This document shows, one piece after another, positions 56,160-64,000 of a stretch of 64,000 bases of DNA. The position numbers and the translations under genes were made by a program. Position 1 is the first letter of the stretch; each line of letters starts with the position of its first letter. Below the pieces are notes generated by a model. The model searched no databases and was not told the origin of the DNA. It saw only the letters and a list, made by a program, of their open reading frames with translations. Source of the stretch: Cycas panzhihuaensis (Eukaryota; Cycadophyta); the NCBI GenBank assembly GCA_023213395.1, contig CM041465.1, forward strand, positions 5,952,001 to 6,016,000, given 5' to 3'.

Positions 56160-58867
56160 TAAAGGAAAGAGAGTTATCTAGATGCTTGAGACCATGCCTT
56201 TATGCACCTTGACCTGGTCTCAAGGGGCCAAAGAAGCCATAGGTGCTTCTTCTTCTTCTCATTTTGATCCTCCTTTGGAGATTCTGTTGCTTCCTAAGAC
56301 GATCCCCATTTACCCTGGTCATTATGATTTCCAAAGAGCACTTCCCCAACCCACTAGGAAGGGAAAACCCTTCTCTATCATTGACGAACTCCACACTGTG
56401 GTTGCAAGATGTCCATGATGGATATTTTGAGAAGTTGTCCAGAGTAATGCACTCTCCTCCTATAGACTTTAGGGTTAGTTAATGCTTACATTCATGCCTT
56501 GGGTGTTGCCCTAAGCCGCGAACCTGTTATCTTGTTTGACCTTAAAGATCTCCCTCCAACTAGTGAAAGAGAATGCCAATGGTACTACCCTTTTACTATA
56601 TCCATAGACACTCTTGAATATACTCTTCAAAGAACTATTGTAGACAATAGTTCTTCTGTCAATGCTATGCCCTTATGAATCATGCAAGAGTTAAGCACGG
56701 CTCTTGAGTATATCCCATGGCATTGTCAAGGCTACGATGGTAGTGAGAAATCACCTTTAGGGTCAGTTTCAATTCCTCTTACCCTTGAGAATAAAATCAT
56801 CCTTAATGACATCATAGTCCTTGACGTAGACGTGGACTACAATCTTTTATTGGGATGCCCATGGCTCGATCAGATGGGAGTCATGTGTTTGTCACATTGG
56901 GGGCAACTTAAATTCATCCATTAAGGGTGAATGAAGGTTGTTTCCCAAGAGCCTCTTCTCACCAAATAATCACATCAATCCTATCAAGCAGTTCATGACT
57001 ACATGAAGGGCAATAAGGGACCATCCACCCACACTTCTACTTACTCTATTGACATTCCTAATGCATCTCATCCAAAAGAAGGCCCTTCCCCTTCTTCCTC
57101 CAACCTCATCTATTCTGCCCCTATTGGTATGGGGAGTTATAGGTACTTGACCATGTTAAGCAATGATGAGTCCAATAGTGAGGATGAGGACCTCCCTCAT
57201 CTTATATCCCTCCTGAAAATGAGTAGGAGGTGCTCACTTCACTTTAGGTCCCAACCCAAAGCCTCATCCGTTGAGGAGCCTAGCCTCCTCCCTAAGTCAC
57301 ACGTCATTACTCTCGTCTCTTGTGTGACTTCCCATCTCACATCTTCTTCCACCTCATCACCCTCCTCGAGTGGTGAGATGAGGGAACCTCCTATTGCCTA
57401 TCATAAGATATCACCCTCTAAATCTTCCAAAGAGTCTCCTGACTATATCAAGTGGTAGGTCAACCACTATGGTCCCGCTACTCCTTCTACTCCTCATTCT
57501 TCATCTTCTCCAAGTATAACTATCCATGGGATAGATTGCTTCAAGAATGATAAGGCCTTGTTAGAGCATCTAGTGGGTTCTACACCCAACCTCCCTCCTG
57601 GTCACTATAAACATGGTTACCAAAATATTTTAACCCTTAGGTCACCCTTAGCTGACCCAAGTCTACCTTCCTCTTCTTCATCCCTTCTTATTTACCAAGC
57701 CCCCCTTCACTTCAAGGAAGGGAATGCCATATGCATGGGGGCAATCAAGGATATTGTCCTTGATCCTAGCAAGGTCATCAAGGTGGGAGCAGAGTGTTTC
57801 CATAAAGAAATGAAGGAATAGACCCTTCTTTGTCAAGAGTTCTCTGATGTCTTTATATGAGATTACACTAACATGAAGGGAATAGACCCTTCCATTGTCA
57901 CCCATAACCTTACTACTATTCTAGGTGCTCGCCTTATTCGACAAAAGCAACGTCCTCTCCATCCTAAACTATCTGCTGCCATGAAGATGGAAGTTGAGAA
58001 ACTCTTAGATGCAGGGTTGATCCCCTCCATTGATTACTCCAAGTGGGCCTCAAATATTGTTTCCATTGCTAGAAAGAATGGAACGATTCAGGTACGTGTT
58101 GATTTTTACAATATCAAGAATACATGTACCAAAGACAACTTCCCTTTACCTTTCATCGATAAAATCATTGATCGAATTGCTAGATTCGAAGTTATGTCCT
58201 TGATGGACAGCTTCTCTGGGTATAACCAAATTTAGATCTCTCTCGAAGACCATCACAAAACAGCCTTTACTACCCCTTGGGGTAGCTTTGCTTACAAAGT
58301 AATACCCTTTGGACTCAAAAATATGGGCACCACTTACTAAAGGACGATGCAATTCATCTTCCTTGGCCTCATAAATAAAACCCTCAAGGTTTTCATGTAT
58401 GACATGATGGGTCTCTCGCGTAAAAGAACCCAACATCCTGATGATTTGCGTGTCATCTTTACTAGGTGTCGCAAATATTATGTTAGCTTGAATCCTCTTA
58501 AATGTGTGTTTTCCATAACAGTCCAAAAACTCCTAGGTTTCCTTATTTTAAGACAATTAATATAGATTGATCCTAATAAATTCAAGGCCATCCTTATCAT
58601 GCCTCCTCCTAAGACTCAATGATTAATTAAGTCATTCTTGGGTAGGTTGGGTTTCCTTACGCATTTCTTGGTAAACTTTGCCATAAATGCTAAAACCCTC
58701 ACTAACATATTAATGAAGGGGGCCTCATTCATTTGGTCTCTAAAGGCCTAGGAAGCTTTCGAAGAGCTCAAAAGAGCCTTGGCTTCCACCCCAATTTTGG
58801 TACCTCCCCTCTTTGATTGACCTTTTATCCATTATACCTCAGCTACTAATGAATCCTTAGGGGCTAT
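56160..58867 (+). pseudogene. Element I protease, RT and start of RNase H
   Basis: The protease is near 56630-56925: RTIVDNSSSVNAMPL, then a frame with LGSVSIPLTLENKIILNDII and DYNLLLGCPWLDQMGV. RT from 57873: VEKLLDAGLIPSIDYSKWAS, DNFPLPFIDKIIDRIARFE, MDSFSGYNQI, a stop, TPWGSFAYKVIPFGLKN, and VFMYDMMGLSRKR, where the catalytic YxDD core is FMYD. RNase H begins near 58740 (EAFEELKRALASTPILVP) and is cut at 58867 by element J. Stops at 57468, 57819, 58233 and others make it inactive. Confidence 0.82.
58863..58867. repeat. Target-site duplication of element J (left)
   Basis: GCTAT; the right copy at 63309-63313 is ACTAT, one difference. The uninterrupted sequence in element H supports this insertion point. 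Confidence 0.75.
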
Positions 58868-59132
58868 TGTTACAGGCCAACTCCTGTAACCACAAGATCA
58901 AAGGAAAAGAGGCTAGAAGACAGAACAGATCACCAAAAGGGGCACCAAAGCAAACCCTAATAGATTATATTCAAATATATCAAGCTTGTCTTACATAAGA
59001 TGGGGGATGCCCTATTTATAAGAGGGCCACACATTATTATATTATTTTGCCGCTAAGCTACCCAATCCCATATTCTTATCCTCCTTAACCCTTAACCTTA
59101 TACTCTATTACATATAGTGTGGAGTCATTACA
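58868..59132 (-). repeat. 3' LTR of element J
   Basis: 265 bp, plus-strand TGTTACAGGCC to GTCATTACA; the same length as 63044-63308, with about eight differences, mostly transitions. The minus-strand polypurine tract (AGGGGAGAGGGCA) lies at 59133-59145. Confidence 0.92.
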
Positions 59133-59310
59133 TGCCCTCTCCCCTGAGATGCTTTGCCCTCAAAGCATCCTAATCTGAATATATGTGTCCACCACCTGCC
59201 ACTGCCAATACATCATAGGTAGTTGTTTGATCAAGGTGATGGTGAAGAGATACCACTGCAGAAGATGTTGGTGTCCAACAAAGATGCATAAGTCCACATA
59301 GATGGTGATG

Positions 59311-60255
59311 TCATCTCGAAAAGAGTGAGTCCTTTGTTTGACTATAAAAACCAAAGAAATGTGGGTTCATAGTGTAGTAATATAGGTTTCCACAAACATA
59401 AGAACCCAAATGCTCCTGTAATATGAATGCTGATGGAGATAACTTGATGTTTATACCCTCAAGTAGAGGGATTTCATCATGCTGATCCAAAGTAAAATTT
59501 ACCTCATCTTCTTTTGTTTCCTCATGTTTGGCCTTTCTTTCTAGATGGGTGCTTTGGTTAGGAATGTGGACTTCAATATGCTGATGAAGTACCAAAGTGA
59601 AGAGGTCCCAATTTGGCCTGTAAGTGTTTTGGCACCACTCACGTGCCCATGATTGAAGGGAGCCTTCCAATTGTTGAACACCTAGGCAAAGCTTGTGGTA
59701 TTCAATCAAGTCATATTCTTCAAAGTATGCAAGCATGGATGCAAGCCAATCATCAAAGAAGATAGAACCATCAAGCTTAAAATAAGGTAGCTTGATCCCA
59801 CATTCTTCGTCATTGAAGTGATCCTAGTCTTGTAAAACAACTTCATCTTGCAACCCAACGTCTTGGTCTTGTATATCTTCTTTTGTGGTAGCTTCAATGG
59901 CTAGATAGGCTCTTGTTTCTCTTTGAAGTTCCATCTTAAAAGATGCCCATTCTAGATCTAGGTGTGAGAGACACCAATCCCAAATCATTCGACAGAGGTC
60001 CCATTGCAAAAATAGCATAGCGAACATAACTATCGCATAGTCCTGCTTGAAGTAGTAAACTGTAGAATAGTCTTTAAAGAACTGTTCTAGAGTGGCAACC
60101 CAGTCATGAAGTTGAATATCACTATCCATCCCAAAGCAAATGAGGTCGAGGTCATCATTGTAGTCGAAAAAGAATTGTTCAAAGTCATAATACCAATCAA
60201 GAAGACCATATTTCTCATATGATGCAAGTAATTTCCTATTAGGCCTTCGGTCCAT
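59311..60255 (-). pseudogene. Element J Gag-like frame with three repeated modules, one stop
   Basis: The ATG at 60253-60255 (MDRRPNRKLLASYEKYG) opens a frame to 59311, about 315 codons, with one internal TAG at 59824. Three degenerate modules recur: DWYYDFEQFFFDYNDDLDLI, DWVATLEQFFKDYSTVYYFK and DWLASMLAYFEEYDLIEYHK. The last is followed by LCLGVQQLEGSLQSWAREWC, and the line IKLPYFKLDGS before it is typical of Ty3-type Gag (KLPxFxGxxPxxW). So the frame looks like a Gag with its N-terminal helical part duplicated. There is no zinc knuckle. The C-terminal third is acidic and unassigned. Confidence 0.6.
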
Positions 60256-63030
60256 TTATTCCTCATTTTTTCTTTTTTTCTTTTTCTTTCTTTTTTTTTT
60301 TTTTTTTCAAGGGGGTGTCTATAGCCGGTTAGCCCCCTTAATGTTATGGTCTCAAAATGATACCATACAAGTCAAAGTCCAAAAAACCCTATAAAAATGA
60401 TAAGACTCAACTTCAACTATTAATATCTATTACAAAAATTATCCAAAACATGTTATGTAGTAGTCCAAATCAAAGCCCTCGAAGTAAAGAACTTGATGAA
60501 ACTAACAAATCTAAATTTTGAGTCTATCTAACAAAGATATACTCAAAACTGTGTAAACAAAATTAAATTCTATAAGATGACTCACTTAATTGATTTAACT
60601 CCTTTGTTACAAGTCATGGTCACTTCAACTCCCTATACAACCACCGTTTGACCTAAAAATGAGTGAATTTGAAAGCAATATACAATCTAACTTAATTTTT
60701 TTTATCAAACCTTTCAAAAATCAAACTCAATCATTAATCCACTACCACCATGGTTTAGGGTTTACTCGTTGTTCTGCATTCTGGAGAGGATTCAACTATT
60801 AAACTGAAGCTCTTTGAAATAGCGTATCAGCATATGCGGCAAAACCAAAGGCTATGCTGCAAAAGTGATCAAACTTATACCTCAATATCGTTATTGTTAT
60901 GTAGTGCCAAAACTATGAAAAATAAGTGTAACATGTAATTGCTCTTTGATGCTAGTTTAACATGCTGTTACTCCCACTATCAAAGGAATGATAACACAAC
61001 CACCATGATTGCTAAGCTTGTACAAAGCTGTTGCCTTTACTCTCGATGGATACGGTAGATGTGATTGCACAAGCTCAGAATCAAGACACAATTTTACATG
61101 ACAGAGCTGCAGATTTAGAACATGTAAGAATGTGATTTGATATCCACGGCTACTGTATGAATGATTGACCTGAACATGCAAGTGTAAATGAAATAAATAA
61201 TTGCAACGTTGAACTTTAGAGTAGCAGCCGTCAATATAAGTATATGGGAGAGATGGAAATGGTAGCCGTGTGAGCCTTTCTACCATACTGTCTTTATAAT
61301 TATGGCTGCATTTTCACGAAGTAGTTCAGATAAATTTCCAGGGCAGCGATAGGTGTTGTACTTTTCAACAGCTAACAAAATAGCTGCCAAAATATGCCTA
61401 CCTCGAAAGGACTGAGAAATCTCTCCTACTTATTTCTCCTACCTTTCTCCATTGTCGTTCTTATGGTCTGCGTTCCTCTTTGATAACTACGTTGCTCTTT
61501 AATGACTGATAGCAAGATTGAGTGATTACTTGGTTGAAGTGTTGCCACAATGTAAGCCAACAAGTTATTAACCATGTATGCCTGCAAAGTAGAGTTTGTT
61601 ACTCCCAACTTCACCTGAGGTAGACGCTGTCACGCAAGCAGTCAGAGGATTCATTCATGACAGCGATCGATTAAGGGATTTTCTACGTGTTGAACCATTG
61701 GTGAATTGATGGAGGTGCTAGCGCTTCAAACCCCAGAGATGAGCAACTCAGCTATCCAATAGATATAAACGATGCAACAATGCTTAGTACCTAAGAGTGT
61801 TTTCTCCACGACACAACACAGAGGAGTACGTAGACAAATCACCACATTAAGGTTTGAAAATACAAACTATGTGGAGTAAATCACTGCCAAGTCCAAGGGT
61901 GTGATTCATTCAGGAGTACCTCCCAACAGTACCATAGACCAAGGCAACAACAGCTCAAGCAAAACACTATTCAAATGGGTGTTTCACAAGGCGTATTAAC
62001 AATCTTTCATATTTAATATAAATAGCTCAGAAGTACAATGAACAGATCATAGAAAATTCAAAAATTGAATGCATGTTATAGCATTCTTGGAGACCAACAT
62101 CCATCAATGCTTATCGCATTCCAGAATACCGGCTGCCGGCCATAGATGGTGCTCCTTTGATATCGAATTTGTTCTAACTCTCAATTGGTTTGGCAACCTG
62201 TCACAAACCACGCAGATACCCAATTCGTGTATAGTGTTGGCTCCTGCGCTCTTGCTTGCTAAGAAGTAGTTGGTGATGTCTGTAAGGTGGGAGTTGAGCC
62301 ACAGTTCCAACGAGCCCTCAACACTCCACGTGTGTGATGTTATCCCACGATCAAGTGGAGAATGACCACCTAAACTCTGCAAGTTCCTCTCGTGAACGAT
62401 GCAACTCTTAATCATAGTCTTGATCTCTATCTAACATCAATCGAATACTCTTAGACTAGCAGCCGTACGCAAGAATCTCTATAGACCCTTGAAGCAACAA
62501 TGACGTAAATGATATGACTGGTTCAACGGAGACAATTTAGAGTTGAGGCGCAAGTGTTGCTTATGAAGACCCTTGAAGCAACAAGGGCGTAAATGATATG
62601 ACTAGCTCAATAGAGGCGCAAGTGTTGCTTATGAAGAGGTTAGAGTAGGTACAAATAAAGCATCAACATAATCCACATATTATAAGTAACTCACCCTCAA
62701 GGTTTGTACATAAACCTTGCTATCTGGATCTTGGATTGAGTAAACCCTTCAACAAGGATCACTTTTTTTGCATCTGCGAAAAATCAAAAGAAAGGAAAAG
62801 ACGCAACAAACCAGGAGGAAGGAAAAGAATTTGCCCTTGACTGGCTCTGATAGATCAAAATGGCTCTGGTAAGAATCGATGCTAGCTCTGGTTTGGATCA
62901 GAAATGACTTTGTAAACTCTTCAATAAGATTGCTAATCCTCTACTAATATCGTGTCTTCATCACCTACAGTAAATATGGAGGAAACCGAAAACGTTGCCC
63001 TTCTTTTAGCTCTGAATGGATCAAAGCTGA
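60256..63030 (-). other. Leader of element J
   Basis: Untranslated region between priming site and Gag-like frame, with a poly-T tract at 60258-60309. Less AT-rich parts (60730-61700 and 61960-62440) contain open frames on both strands, none with a domain I recognise. Because elements A and B carry host fragments in their leaders, these parts deserve a protein search. Confidence 0.5.
62484..62640. repeat. Tandem duplication, 84 bp period
   Basis: Two copies of a unit beginning GACCCTTGAAGCAACAA (62484 and 62568) and ending GTGTTGCTTATGAAGA; the second copy has lost about 12 bases internally. It lies in the leader of element J. Confidence 0.85.
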
Positions 63031-63041
63031 CTCTGATACCA
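63031..63041 (-). other. Primer binding site of element J
   Basis: The minus strand reads TGGTATCAGAG, two bases inside the LTR; initiator-Met type. Confidence 0.88.
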
Positions 63042-63043
63042 CC

Positions 63044-63308
63044 TATTACAGGCCAACTCCTGTAACCACAAGATCAAAGAAAAAGAGGCTAGAAGACAGA
63101 ACAAATCACCAAAAGGGGCGCCGAAGCAAACCCTAATAGATTATATTCAAATATATCAAGCTTGTCTTACATAAGATGGGGGATGCCCTATTTATAAGAG
63201 GGCCACAAATTATTATATTATTTTGCCACTAAGCTACCCAATCCCATATTCTTATCCTCCTTAACCCTTAACCTTATACTCTATTATATATAGTGTGGGG
63301 TCATTACA
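63044..63308 (-). repeat. 5' LTR of element J
   Basis: 265 bp, matching 58868-59132; its first plus-strand bases are TATTACA where the other copy has TGTTACA. Confidence 0.92.
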
Positions 63309-64000
63309 ACTATCCTCACCCAAGAGGATGATTTAGGAACTGAGAGGGCTATCTACTTTATTAGTCATACCTTAGTTACTACTGAGCCCAACTATTCCTC
63401 TGCTAAGAAGGAATACCTCGCCTTGGTACATACCACCAAGAAATTTAGGCATTACTTGCTTGGTAACGCCACTCAAGTGATTGTCCAATCTAATCCCTTG
63501 AGATATCTCCTAACCTGGTCCAACTTGACTAGTAGGACTGGTAAGTGGGCCATCCTCCTTCAAGAATATGATCTCTAAATTGTTAATAAGAAGTCAAAGA
63601 AGGGGATGGTGGTCACTGAGTAGCTAGCTGACACCCCGATCCCTAACTCTTCAAACACTCGTGTTGATAATTCCTTGCTAGATGAGCCTATGTTTTCTGC
63701 TCAAAACTTGACCCCCCATTTATTGGCTGATAGCAAGTGGTATGGGGATATTATACAATACCTTACTGAATAGTACTATTATCCTGATACTAGTGATAAG
63801 GTAAGGTCACTCGTTAGGACCACTACTAGGTAGTACTTCCTCATGGAAGAGGTGTTGTACAAAAGATCCTTTGATGGGGTCCTTCTTCACTACGTCAGCC
63901 CTAACGAAGTGAACTAGATACTTCATAAGTGCGACAATGACATTTGTGGGGGCCACTTTGGGGGCCAATCCATGGCCCAAAGGATCCTTTGCATGGGTTA
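63309..64000 (+). pseudogene. Element I: rest of RNase H and start of integrase
   Basis: Resumes the frame cut at 58867: ILTQEDDLGTERAIYFISH, KKEYLALVHTTKKFRHYLL, LRYLLTWSNLTSRTGKWAIL, with stops near 63578 and 63621. Beyond 63700 a linker leads to the integrase zinc-binding region, with LYKRSFDGVLLHYVSPNEV, a stop, and ILHKCDNDICGGHFGGQS, the H2C2 pattern (HxxC...CGGHFG) of Ty3 integrases. The window ends before the DDE core. Confidence 0.82.

Larger units (their letters stand above)
58868..63308 (-). mobile_element. Element J: non-autonomous LTR element with a Gag-like ORF only
   Basis: 4.4 kb element on the minus strand with two 265 bp LTRs about 97 percent identical, priming site at 63031-63041, a 2.8 kb leader, one Gag-like frame (59311-60255) and a polypurine tract. 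No protease, RT or integrase motif was seen. It lies in the RNase H region of Ty3 element I and is among the youngest insertions in the window. Confidence 0.88.
53640..64000 (+). mobile_element. Element I: Ty3/gypsy element of the same family as H, interrupted by element J
   Basis: Leader/gag-side region about 53640-55060, gag 55060-55900, protease 56640-56930, RT 57870-58570, RNase H 58740-58867 and 63309-63600, and the zinc-binding start of integrase at 63850-64000, all parallel to element H. It leaves the window inside integrase. Element J splits RNase H at 58867/63309; element H shows the uninterrupted sequence (49905-49935). Confidence 0.85.

Overview
This 64 kb window is plant nuclear DNA, most likely from a seed plant with a large, retroelement-rich genome. 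A gymnosperm would fit, but the sequence alone does not prove it. No intact host gene, tRNA, rRNA or CRISPR array was found. Almost everything is LTR retrotransposon, mostly decayed and repeatedly nested. The priming sites I could identify are complementary to the 3' end of initiator methionine tRNA (TGGTATCAGAGC or a degenerate form). The recognisable proteins are Ty1/copia and Ty3/gypsy Gag, protease, integrase, RT and RNase H, nearly all broken by stops and frameshifts.

Layout from left to right. 1-3597: minus-strand, non-autonomous Ty3 element with only gag-protease, inserted in an older copia LTR (3598-3879). 4618-10550: element A, a complete copia-derived non-autonomous element (TSD TAAAG). 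10638-12736: priming site and candidate long LTR of an older minus-strand element, into which A inserted. 13650-22970: decayed copia element D, split by a Ty3 chromovirus K (14047-20065, minus, C-terminal chromodomain). 23080-31663: element C, a full-length, fairly young copia element (TSD ATGTA) inserted in a candidate older LTR. 32101-33276: LTR and leader of another relative, F. 33277 to about 38860: decayed copia element G (minus). 38890-50460: Ty3 element H, interrupted by element B (39986-45724, TSD TTCCA). About 53640-64000: Ty3 element I, same family as H, interrupted in its RNase H region by element J (58868-63308, minus, Gag-like ORF only) and leaving the window inside integrase.

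The most unusual content is in elements A, B and C, which share LTR ends and a long untranslated leader. C is the gag-pol form. A and B are shortened forms in which the start of gag is joined to what looks like the end of pol. At the same place in the leader, A and B each carry a different block of host-gene fragments, always antisense to the element. In A these are a NAP1-related (SET-type) histone chaperone, a TRM1 tRNA methyltransferase, two unassigned pieces and the UAP56 helicase. In B they are an exosome RNase PH-type subunit, COG3 and the BIO3-BIO1 biotin-synthesis enzyme. In C the same interval holds a GC-rich, tandemly repeated island. This looks like a gene-capturing non-autonomous LTR lineage with a preferred capture slot, and it is the candidate undescribed system here.
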